From Karalla daura (taxonomy: Eukaryota > Chordata > Actinopteri > Chaetodontiformes > Leiognathidae), in the NCBI GenBank assembly GCA_029224185.1, contig CM055201.1:18680117-18744116 (forward strand): a stretch of DNA of 64,000 nt, written 5' to 3'. Below the pieces are notes generated by a model. The model had not been told where the DNA came from. It searched no databases and saw only the letters and a program-made list of their open reading frames with translations. Every line of letters begins with the position of its first letter. Positions within the stretch are counted from its first letter, which is position 1. Made by a program: the position numbers and the translations under genes. Positions 1-25,100 of this stretch are shown here, piece after piece.

Positions 1-2684
1 GCCGTCACATGCACCTGAAGTTCTGCTGCTGCAGCTGCAGCGACACCAGCAGATCTCTCTTCACACAGAGACACAGAGAGACCGAGCCAGAGAAACCCCC
101 GCCTTCATATCCAGTGTCTGGGTCAACCTTTGTTTTTGTTATTTGTTCACTGAAATGTCATGTTGTGCTTTCACACAACACAAACCCCTCCCGTCTCGAG
201 CCCTTCCAAAAAAAAAAAATAAAGCGGGTGTGCAATATGTGGGAAATGCTATTATGCTGGACAGATGCACTAAAAAGGTCTAATCAAACTATTTGGTACT
301 TTTTAGCATTTCTAGCAACATTCAAGCTCACAAGGAAGCATTTTCTGAATGATTGTGTTTCATTAACTTACTCTTATTAGCTCAGTGGTTTACTGAAATT
401 TTTAACTTAAGATTTTCTTTTTTGAAAAAAAAAAACCTTAAGGCGTTTGCTTTGTTTCGCTAACCCATTTCCAAGAGAAATGTTACGCCATTAACTTGCT
501 TTTGTGTGGTACTTTGTTTTCTACTGGTTTTCAAAACAACATTTTGACACATGAAAATGCAGTTTCTTCATATTTGTTCTCATTATAAGGATTATTCTCA
601 TCCTTCAGATAAACAATCAGTCAACTGAAATACATTGACAATGGTCGCACTGAAGGTATTGAAACATTGAATTAGATCAATGGCGTTTGGGCGACATTAT
701 TCCTACCAACCAGTTAACCCCAACTCCTAATCTGACCTCTACCCAAACTTTTTTGCTTCAAACTGACACAATTTATCTTGAAAGACTGAAAAACTGTAAT
801 TTTCATCAAACTGGATGGTTTAAGAGCTGCATACGGTACAGTATAGTATATAGGCTTCTCTATGGCTAAAAGCACAGAGGAAGTACTGTACGGTATAGGT
901 CTCATCACGCTGGATTGGGCCCTACTTTGAGCTCCACCAATACTGGTTTCACATGAGAAGCCTTTGAAAAGATTAAAAAAAAAAACACTTTGCACTTTTA
1001 AATTGTGTACTTGGAGACTTCCAAACGATTTCAGCAAGCGCCATGAATATCAAACCAACAAGCGGCAGCGCCTTCATCTCTCTCCCCCTGCTGCAGCTCG
1101 TCTCGGTACCTGAGGAGACGCCAGAGTCCATTTGTCTCCACGGCACCGCGACGACGAGCAACCCTCGTTAAAAGGCCGACTTAACGGCTTCGAAACTTCC
1201 CGTCGTGGCAAATCTGCGAACCTCGCGCTGCGGTTATGTCACTTAAAGCTCAGCAGTTCTGCTTCGTTTCCATTAAGGCAACTCATTCATCTGACAGGGC
1301 TGCTCGGCCCACTGTATTTCTATGAACTGTGAGATACTGTGAGATAGCTCGAGGGGGGGCGGGGGGTGTGTGTGTGTGTGTGTGGGGGGGGGGAGGGGGG
1401 GGGGGGGGGGGGGGGGGGGTCAGAAATGTTTATTTAACTCAGCAGCTGGCGTCCGAGCCAACTTATCAATTAGCCGTATGTCTTCGCTCGACAGTTTTCA
1501 GGCCAGAAGCAAAGTTTTTATAGCGCGCTTTGCTCAGTGGTGGAGGACGCTCTGAAGACACACGCCACTGCGGCCCAACACCCGTCCAATGATCTAAACC
1601 AGCATTCAGAAATTAACAATCAAGTTCTTATTGGAATCGACTGTTCTCCTAAAGAATGTCCTGCACGGACCAATGATGCTCTTTATTGTTTTAACAGCAC
1701 ATCTGTAACTTGTTCCACTGCGCAGTAAAAGGCTGATGCACGATTTACGATTCCTCACTTGCACTTTTCTAATTTATTTCGAGACATTGTGAAACACAAT
1801 TATATGCTGCCCGGCTCTCATCAAAACAGTGGCGAGTTCTATGGTTTCTTTCTTTGTTTTTTGTGTTTCTTCATCTTTGTAACTGCGTATTACAGCAAGC
1901 GGACGCCTAATTAAAGCCCAGCGTAGGTCGGACAATGTGTTCAGGTCACTTTGTCCTCACTTTTTATTGCTTTTGTCTGAACCTGCCACAGAGGATTAAG
2001 CTCGTTGCTCACACCCTCTGACCTGTTTAGTTTTAAGTCACGTTTTCATACTTAGTTTGTTCGACATCAGAAGTCTGAAAACTATATGAAAAATACAAAT
2101 TTTTTGCAAGTTTCACATACATGTAGGCGATATTGATATTTCAATTAATGTTTTCACACATTCCACTTGAGGGATTCACTGATAATATACCAATAAAACA
2201 GAGTTTGACTGAGGATTTGGTCTGAATGCAGGATAATTGCACTCGTAACTTGTTTGTTACATGAAGAAAGTGCGTGAGACGTGATCATCTCTGCAGTCCC
2301 ATCAACATCTGTCGAACATTTTAAGATGCGATTTGTTGTTGTTCGTATCAGCCTCTTTCAGCAGCCGACATCAAAGCTGTTGAGAAAAACTTTTGGACTT
2401 GATTAAAAAAAGCAAAATAAGAACTTGAAAGCTTCACAAATGAAGGACGGTCTTTGAAAGACGACTGGCCTCTCTCCCACTGTGATGGCAGAACAATATC
2501 TCAAAATGGTTTTTTTTCTATTTGGTACTGAAAAATAAAACTCTAATTAATCCAAACACAACATTTATCCACCATCAATCCACCACACCCAGACCAGTCC
2601 CCAGGTTTCTGCTTTTCCAGACTCGTAGCTTTTGACTCAGAAGCATCAGGGCGGCTCTCGTCAGACAGAGAACCAGAGACTCAC
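1..2684 (-). other. vldlr: vldlr intron 3 (partial)
   Basis: This lies downstream of the exon 3 donor. I found no LA3 exon on the minus strand, so exon 4 must be left of the window. The stretch is mostly unique AT-rich sequence with short homopolymers and one G-rich tract (1366-1421). Confidence 0.7.
1366..1421 (+). repeat. (GT)n followed by a long poly-G tract
   Basis: A short GT run (about 1366-1384) passes into roughly 37 nearly uninterrupted G residues (1384-1421, broken by one A). On the vldlr transcript strand this is a C tract. Long homopolymers are prone to length errors, so the exact length is doubtful. Confidence 0.85.
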
Positions 2685-16335
<13,651 letters not shown>

Positions 16336-18274
16336 CTCTCACGGTGCACCGTGCCGTGTGTGCTTGCGGAGCCTCGCTCGGTCGCCAGCCACTGGCCTGC
16401 TCGCTCGTCGGTTTTCTTGCCGGTTTTCCACGCAAAGCACACATATACACACGCGACGAGGGGATAGCGAGCAGCTCCTACGCGTGCACAGAATAAACCG
16501 AAAGAGGGGGAAGAAATCCAGAGCCCACGGTGTAGCGACACCGCCGCCACCACCGCACAAACCGACCGACGCGACCGTGCCCACGGAGGAGGAGGTGGAC
16601 TGGACGCCGCGTGCTCCGCACCGCCTTTTGATCTACAGCCACGCGCCGCGGGGGCAGGTCGGGCTCGCGGTGTCTCCTCCTCTCCACGTGAATCCCATTT
16701 CTATTTAAAAAAAAAAAAACGACGGGGTTGATGGAACAAAACAGCGGCCCCGGTGACCGGTTTGTTACTGAGAGAGGGAGCTAGTGCCCGTCACAGCTGA
16801 GGAGGATTTTTTTTCCTCCTCCTTCAGGACGTCTTTGGCACAACGTTAACCCTTCACTATCCATGAAGGAAATAATAATTAAATAATGGGCTGAAGTGGG
16901 TTTCATTCCAACAAGGCAGCGGAGGAAATCAGATAGACAGACAGACAGATACACAATGTGAAAAGGGAGTTGAATTAATGCAGTAATGGGGAAACGATGC
17001 ATAATCAAAGCTGTCGCTCAGGTTTCTGTCAACTCATGAAAGACCACTTTTATTCTGGCTAATCAACACTAAGAAAAAAAACATTAGAAATTCTGCAACT
17101 TCCCAATAGATCAATAAAGTTTCTATCTGTTTGTCTTCCATTATTACTCATTTGTTTTCAGTCTGAACTAAAATGTCTACATTCTTACTCTAAATGTCCA
17201 CAATTTAGAAGTGAGCCACACTGACGCTTTAAGGTGAACATATGCAGCCACTGTGACCCCCAGTGGCAGTTACAGGATAGTGGCAATTTTTTTTAATCAT
17301 TTACAAGAGGGAAACTGGTCTTCATTTGGACCGAAATATGTCGAGAGGTCCGCGTTATATATTATATATGAAGAGTAAAAGTCAGAATTACCTTAAGCTC
17401 ATTCAGTTTGTCACCACCAGAGAAGATCAAACGTGTTCTCACTCTCTCAGAAGCACCATATGTTTATTTTGGGTTAATTTCCCATCATGTTGTAAAAGCA
17501 GATGTCTCATGGTTTAGGGAGCAAACGCTAAATGTTGGAACCCAACACGACTCTTATATTTTCATCTAGCTGTCTGTCTGATGCCATTTCTCCTCATTTT
17601 GATCAGCGGGCGTTTGGATTTTCCAGGGGGCCGCCTGCTGCCAGGTTTCATAGGCTCTCTGAGTTCTTATCAGAGGGCTGAAACCTCATCTTCACTGATG
17701 GCTGATGGCTGCTGATGCACCCCAAGGCTCATTCTGCCCCAGATTTTTGCATTCCCAGAAAACACACACTGACACACACAACCAAACCACTGCATAATTC
17801 TGTATTAGGAAATGAATCTGCATCTCTGACTGTCAACAGTCACCTACAAATGCACACCAACGCACATGCTGATTACAGCTCTAACGGTTCAAAATCCGGT
17901 CTCTCGTGAAAGGCGCATTGTGGTAAACCATTATTTGCCAGGCGCACTCACAGCTCTAATCAGCTGGATAAACTGTGGGAAAGAAGCACAGCTTGGGAAA
18001 CAAGAGGAGTGTTTATTTGTGCAGGAAATAGTCACCATATATCTGCAGGGGTGTATATGGAAGTCAGTCCTGTCATCTTGCAGCATGCTGGCCCTGTGGC
18101 TTCTCTAACCCTAGTGGCTGTGGTTTCCAACACTATTAAAAACAATTATGTTAGGTTAATTCCCCTCTACGTATACCATATGAGATTCAGGGCCTGTGAG
18201 ATCAAACTTAATTAACATTGTGAGACACATTGAAACCTGATAAACATTATATACAACGTGTTGTGTGGTGTGGT

Positions 18275-18510
18275 CGTCCATGGATCGATTCCAGCCCAGT
18301 GCAAAGTAGGGGCTGACGTGTCCTTGGGCAAGATATTGAACCCAAAATTGCCTCTAATGCTGTGTGATCAGGTGGGAACGTGTGAATGGTTGAAGCTGCT
18401 GGTTAAAGCAGATGGACTGTGTATAAACAATTGTGAATGGGTCAATGTGATCAGTGATCATGAAGTCTAAAGTATAAGAACCAGTCCATTTGCCGTTTAC
18501 CATTTGCTTG
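18275..18510 (+). repeat. Diverged tRNA-SINE-like dispersed repeat, copy A
   Basis: It shows the landmarks of a widespread teleost element: a GATCGATTCCAGCCC block resembling a tRNA B box, TGTCCTTGGGCAAGATATTG followed by AACCC, and a tail ending in CAGTCCATTTGCCGTTTACC. A second copy lies at 33565-33790. Family assignment is from memory of these landmarks. Confidence 0.6.
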
Positions 18511-20568
18511 GCGTGCTGCATATGTATGTGCTTTGGGGTGAGTGTATAATCCAGGAAGTCCAGTTTAAGTGAGTTTAAAGGCCTATTATTGGGCACTAAA
18601 ATACTGCCAAGCGTTTTACGTATGCTCCTCTGAGAGAAGTTACAACAGCGGCATGAAGATTTACAACAATGCTTGGGAATAAGAAGCCCATCCATTTCTA
18701 TGAAGATATTTAAGCTCAGCTGATGTTTCCACCCCACACTAACACCACTTTTCCAGTACTGGTTCCAGTACTGGTTGGTGCTGGTGATGATCCAACTTGT
18801 GAACTAGGTGAACACCAAATGCTTGAGAGCAACGTGGCTGTATATGTCAACTATGTCACTTCCAGCCTGGCTATGAGGACCGAGTCCAGGACATCAAAAT
18901 GTGGATTTCTCAACTTCATCCATCCATCCACAGTCCTCATTCCTCTCTCTTTTCCCCTCATCCCTCACTTCACTCACCCTTTCCTCCTCATGTTTATACC
19001 GTTGTCCCATTTTTATCAAAAATATGCATTTTTTTCTTGGAAATAGCAAACCTACCATTTGGAATATGTTTTTTGCATATTTTGTGATTGGCCAGTGTTG
19101 TGCTTCAGTAAAGCAGTGGACTGAATGACACCAATAAGTGGATTCGTTTTTTTGTTCTGAATGCTAATACTAATTTGTTGTCCAGCGAATGACCCCCCAT
19201 AAATTATAAAGTGGGTAAGATTACAGAGGGAGTGGAGGGGCATGATCAAAATAACCAGCAGCTCAAGCTTAGCTCAAATTCAGTGCACTGAATTTTCCTA
19301 TTTCTCACATGTTCTCCTCACATTTACTCAGAGAATACTGTTAAGAGGAACTACTTTGACAATATTTCCCAGTGCAGTGACTCCATGTTCCACTGCTCAC
19401 ATGCGATATGAGGCCACAAATCGCCACCTGGGTTGTGACATTAGGTTATGCAAATGTCCATGGGTGTGCAGGGATACCCTGATTTACAAATAATTTCATA
19501 TATACGACCCTCTGCACATCACCCCAGTCTGCAGTGTCACCAGCTTGTCAAAAAGCTCTAATCAAACATGGCAGATAGATGTCAGTGCACAGTGTCAACC
19601 AGCACGAATCTAAGGTGGACATTTACAGCAGCAGATGGCTCCATCTGAGCTGCTTTCCCCCTATCGTGCATGTTAATGTGTCAGTGATGTGACAGATTTC
19701 CACTGTCGATGACCACTCAACTCTTTTACATTTCCAGAAACCTGATTGAATCATAACTGCCACAATCACAATAATTCCAGACAGGATAAATGTGAGCTAA
19801 ATCTCCATCAATACAAAGTAAAAACAGGTTTAAGGTTGATAATAGAGGTAAACAGGAAGCCAAAACAGCTGAGATTCCTTTTGAGGAACACTTGAAAAGC
19901 TGAAGCAACTCAACTTTAGATATATCTTTATAAAACCCAGGCCCTGGTAAACTTTTAATTCATCATTTCTCAGTCTTCAACTGGAAATTTATGATATCCA
20001 GTGACATTTCTGAGGCAAAGGAGAGCACACAGCCTCCAGATAGCAACACTTCCTTTGACCAAACAGCTTTATCCTCCTCACCGAGAAACTGCAGGGGAGC
20101 CATAACCACTGGCTGAAAGCAGATATTTAATCATGCTCAGATCTGGGACAGGTTTCAGAGGATGTTTGTAGCCAGAAGGGGGTGCTTTTATCTCCCCTGT
20201 GAAGGAGAACTGCTCGTCCTGTCATCAGGATCTTTATTTTCTCCACTTAGGCCCTCAGAGAAAGTGGCAGGGAGGAGAAATGAGGATCTGTTGTGATTTA
20301 ATACCACATCGCTATGATTCATCTCATCCGTTATGAGCTACAACCTTGTGCAGACATCTGCAGTATCGAGGTTCTGTAGAGTGTGTCTGTCTGTCTGGTT
20401 TGAGCCTGCATATTGAAATTATGTACTGACTTGAAACAGAGACATCTGCTTGTGATAAAAGTTGACAGAGGAAGAGAACAAAGGTCATAGCCACTAAAAA
20501 CCTGAACAAAGATTAATGGTGGACTGGATTATTAAGCAAAGCTGCTCATGTCATGACACTGAGGTGAA

Positions 20569-20570
<2 letters not shown>

Positions 20571-20658
<88 letters not shown>
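20571..20658 (+). repeat. (TG)n microsatellite, 88 bp
   Basis: Forty-four uninterrupted TG units, about 1.4 kb beyond the sh3bp2 stop codon. Confidence 0.98.
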
Positions 20659-20659
<1 letters not shown>

Positions 20660-21581
20660 AACTATGAATGCTTCAGCACCACAGACAGCGACACTCAGAT
20701 CTAGCGGTCCCCCATTTGGAAAAATGGGAAAAAAAACAACAAAAAAGACAAAAAAGAATTATCAATACTGTAGATTCTCAATATATATTTTTGTAGAAAA
20801 CAACATATTTACATTTTCACAATTTTTTTTTACAGTACATACAGCATTTACATATAAATATATAGTCATTTACAACTTTAAAGTCAGTGCTTTATAAACT
20901 ATATTTGCGTAACTATTTGTATATCTGAACTTTGAATCTGAAGTAACAGAGAAAAATCTGAATGTTGAACCATTTGTTTTCTGATCTAATGATCTGATCT
21001 GAACAGGCGAGACATATTCTACCCTCCATCTTTGAATTGAGAGAAAAAATAAAGGAACATTTAAGTCCAAAAATCCTAATCAAATGTTCAGTTTTCTGCT
21101 TTGTTCCACAGAGTACAAGCTTTGAAATCTGTTAAATGGCAAAGTTCACATTCAATAAATAAATGAGAATGTGATTACACAGTGAGCAGAGGTAATCTGG
21201 ACAACAAACTGCATCTTTGCATCATTTGGTCCTGAAAGTGGTCAAATCTGAACCTACTATGGCGGCACACGCTAATTCAGAGGCTCATGCAGCCCACAGT
21301 CCATCACTTGTAACAGTCCAGCTGCTGGCAGTAACACATCCATAAGTTCATTTTAAGACCAGCATGAATGAATAGACACACAGAAAGTTGGTCTGTGTGA
21401 CCTGGTATTTCATTGTGTGAAAATACACATGACATAAGGAAATACATGAGTGTCGCTATATGAGTGAGTGAGTGTGTGGACAAAGGACCCAAAACGACCT
21501 CTACTAAAAATGTAGCATAGATGTTACGCTCACAGGAATGTTAATTCAGGGTGAGGTTGTTTTTTTTTTGCATTTGTTTGT

Positions 21582-22029
21582 TTTATTGTTTGTTTATTGT
21601 GTGTCACAGCGTCTTCACATGGCCACACAACACACAGTTCTCTATCCAATAGGTTGCTAGATATTTAGACCAGCTTTTTACCTTCGCCATTACTTATCAG
21701 TGGATGAATATATACAATAACTTGTGTTTCCAGTGCATGCATAAAAGAGTGAATTCAGTAATATACCACAAACTCTTTGATGGTTAATTCATTTGCGGTC
21801 GTTACAATAAATATAAAGAGCCCGCACACTACCTGGTGTGCGAGCTGCAGTTTGATATGAAACTGCGTGGTGCATTCAGGTGCAGACACACATGGAACGA
21901 GCTGCTTCCTGTTCTGTCTGTAACAGTTCATCTGTGAAATCTTGTTTTTTAAAAAAGAGGATTGCAGCTGTAGAAAAGTCTCTGCTGCAGTTTGTCTTTC
22001 GACGATTTTGGTCCTTTGGAAGGTGTGGA
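21582..22029 (-). other. sh3bp2: Candidate sh3bp2 3' UTR with polyadenylation signals
   Basis: Downstream of the sh3bp2 stop the first two canonical minus-strand AATAAA hexamers are at 21598-21593 and 21587-21582, giving a 3' UTR of roughly 430-450 nt. The sequence after them is A-rich without a clear GU-rich element. The real cleavage site could be further left. Confidence 0.4.
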
Positions 22030-22167
22030 TCAGGTGTTCAGCCCTTTTGAGTAGGGCTTCTGTAGGCAGAGGGAGCCGTGGTGAGGAAGAGGATGGCTGT
22101 GGTAGTGTTCGATCAAAGCTGCCAGAGTGGGGAAGGTCACTTCGCTGTCCAGGAAAATGGTCTCCAC
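22030..22167 (-). CDS. sh3bp2: sh3bp2 exon 13: end of the SH2 domain and stop codon
   Basis: The acceptor TTTGGTAG ends at 22168. The exon is 138 nt and covers residues 537-581 and the TGA at 22032-22030. It contains ALIEHYHSHPLPHHGSLCLQ and KPYSKGLNT. EHYH.H.LP...SL matches the human SH2 end, and the tail is about as short as in human. Confidence 0.94.
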   Translation of the reverse strand: METIFLDSEVTFPTLAALIEHYHSHPLPHHGSLCLQKPYSKGLNT

Positions 22168-25100
22168 CTACCAAAACAGTCAAAAAACAATAATAACATA
22201 AGTGCTGTGCTGTCAATCATTACTCTGTCATTACACGGTTATTATCAGCATCTTCCTCACCTCTTCAAACAGTCGGTAGTTCCTGGCTTTGCTGATACTG
22301 ACGTCCCACACCACCAGCACCTGAACGACAGGGCACAGCACAAACCAAGTTAGCTTAGTTGCTAAGTTCAGAGTTGATCAGAGAGACATGCAAGACCTTT
22401 TTTTAATGATAATTTATGATGTGATTCATGATCATCAGCGCTCACCTGGGTGGTTTTGGTGCCTGAGTTTCGGATGCAGTACAGTCCATCCTGTGGAGGG
22501 TCACAACTCTCTCTGTATAACCTGTGAAAACAAACATCATCATAGGTCAGAGGTTGTTTGACCTGGCATCGATTATAAAATATACATTATGAGTGTTGCC
22601 TTAGATAAAATAAATGAAGGATAAACATAATAGACATGAGATTGTTTGGATTCAGACCTGAGCATAATGCCTCAGTGGATATGATGCTTGGATGTGGGTG
22701 TGTAGATATGGATGCATGCATAGGTTCAATGACTCAATAAATGAAAACATGCTAATACCAGTAACAATGAAGTAACAATGACAAAACCAGTGCACAGACT
22801 AAAGCAGTTTTCGCATTTGCCACTAGAGGGCAGAACAACTATGCAAAACAGCCAGGTTGTTCTAACTGGGAATATTGAAAGCTGAACAGCCCTAATTGGA
22901 TAAAAATAGTGTCATACCTCTCAATGAAGCTGGTTTCAGTCGTGTCAACGAACACTGATTCTGGCAGTAGCATCTGGAGAGAGAAACACCCACACACAAA
23001 CACACCTGTTTAGTTTACTCTTGAGCCCTTACACACATTCATTTCAACTTCTTGGGGACTTTCCCAACCCACAACCCCTAATGACTACCTGTCTGATCCT
23101 GACTGTTGTGTCCTGGTGACCTGGCTGCAACCTAACCACTGATACCCAGGTATACATTTTTACCCTACCTCCAGCTGCAAAAAGAAAGTTCAAAACCATA
23201 TTTGTGTCATAAAATGTGTGTGAACCACTGGGGATTTTCTGAACAATTCTGAATGAGTCGATTTTATGACTCATGACTCTATATGCTCAGCCTCAGAAGT
23301 TGGATGTTGGATGCAGCACCATATTCATTGCATTGTATTACTTTGAGGCTGCAAGTCTAGCTTTTGCGCTTTATTTTGAAAAACTGTTAGATCGCAAACT
23401 TAACTTGTTATTGTTTTATTGATAAGGGCATTTTTAAAACAACTCCTCTACTTAATACTTTCAAAGCGGCATCTGTACACGATACATAAGAACATTGATG
23501 CAAAGGTCGGCCGTCGCATCTCTGCCTCCTTACATTCTCATAGTCGTCGTCAAACTCGTCCTCTTTGCTGTGTTGTCCCGAGTCCGGTTTCCATTTGATC
23601 TCCGCAGGCATCTCGTCTACCAGCGAACGGAAGCTCTGGCCATCAGGAGACGCTCTTCTGGGGAGAAAACACTTGTTACTGACATCCTATCAGCCATTCC
23701 TGAAGGCTTTTTTTGTAAGGGCTGCTGTTTTAACGGTACTACTGTATATTCAAGTCCTACTTACTGCAGTGGGCTCTCTGGTGGCTGCTGCCATGGCTTA
23801 GTTGCAGGCAGCTGGGGTTTAAGGTTTTGCAGGGTGGGTTTGGGGATGGCAGGCTTGCTGAGCAAACTGGGTTTAGGAGGTGGAAACACTGGTGGGTGGC
23901 TGGGTGACACCTGGCTGACGGGTGTAGGGCTGGACTTCCCCAGTCTGAGGGTAGAATCTGGGCTGTTTGCATTAGGAGGAGTCGGGGGGCTGGGTTTACC
24001 CCGGACGATGCTAATCCCGCTGTGATGGTTGCTCCCCAGCGACTGGCCCCACCCCGCGTTACGTAAACCGTGGTTGGAGTCGTTGAGGGAAAACCGGCTC
24101 TCCAGTTGCTCACAGACGGGCAGGGTGGCCGGTGACTGGCTGAACAGGGACGCTGGACTCCGGCGGTCACTCTTAAAGTCTGCGGTCCCGCCCGTGACCG
24201 TGGCTCTGGTCTTGAGGTGTCTCTTGGAGCTGGCTGGAGGAGGCGGAGGCGGGGCAGAGGACAAGGACTTGTGCAGGTGCTCGGGGACCGGGGGCGCCGG
24301 GCCCTTGTTGATGTCCTTCAGCATGGAGGGTTTCGGGGGCAGGGCGCTTGTCGGGTTTCGGTGCAGAGGCATCGTGGCAGGTGGAGATACTTTAGAGAAA
24401 CCCTGAACGGGGTCCTGACGAGGTTGGAGAGGCGACGGCACCGGAGGAGGCGGGTAAGAGGGTGGAGGCCCCGTGGGACGACCTGTAGAGAAAGAATAAA
24501 GTTTGTTGAACGATCTTTTCTTACACGCTTTATTATTGGTCACTTTTGAAAAATTAGTGCGTATGTGGTCAGTGCATCTTATAGTCTTTGGATTTACTGT
24601 TCATGAATGGAAATTTAAAAAACAAACTTTTTTAGCTGTATTTTTTCTTTCTTTCGTAGGTTAGGGTTTGGGTTAACCCAAACTAAAAATTATTATTTAA
24701 TATTTCATCCCACAGAACCACAGGCTCACGGGTAACTAATGCCCATTTTCAGTCTTGCCTTTAAAAAGTTAAAAATATCAATATCAATATCAGAATACGA
24801 GGAAACCATTTGTTTTCTGACTTAAACATACACTGATCGTATGCACGTGCACACATGTGCATGGATGAGGCATTACCGATAGTTGATGGTGGCGAACAGT
24901 CACTATCAGGCTCCAGATAGTCCTCATCATCATCATAATCTAGACACACACACACACATAGGAGAGAGATGCCACACTTTAATAACACACAAGGGCGAGT
25001 GAGTGGCGTGTCACTGTTGTGCGTATTCCCATAAAGGTCTTACCGTCCTCTGTGTTATCGAAAGGGTGTTTTAAGTCCATGGGCTTCTCTATCGTGCCGT

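Larger units (their letters stand above)
16721..21581. other. Intergenic region between the vldlr promoter and the sh3bp2 3' end
   Basis: About 4.9 kb with no coding segment I recognise. It holds a short LINE-tail-like piece (17090-17140, reading CAATAAAGTTTCTATCTGT), a diverged tRNA-SINE-like repeat (18275-18510), a 12-bp tandem duplication of TTCCAGTACTGG (18751-18774) and a (TG)n tract (20571-20658). Confidence 0.7.

Noticed and set aside
1..60. Cys-rich minus-strand reading that might be the next vldlr LA repeat
   Set aside because: The cysteine spacing does not fit an LA module, the calcium-binding acidic motif is missing and no clear acceptor fits. Cysteines arise from CTGCAG-type repeats.
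23495..24025. 176-codon plus-strand open frame
   Set aside because: It is antisense to sh3bp2 exons 8 and 9. The coding sense is clear from splice sites and homology.
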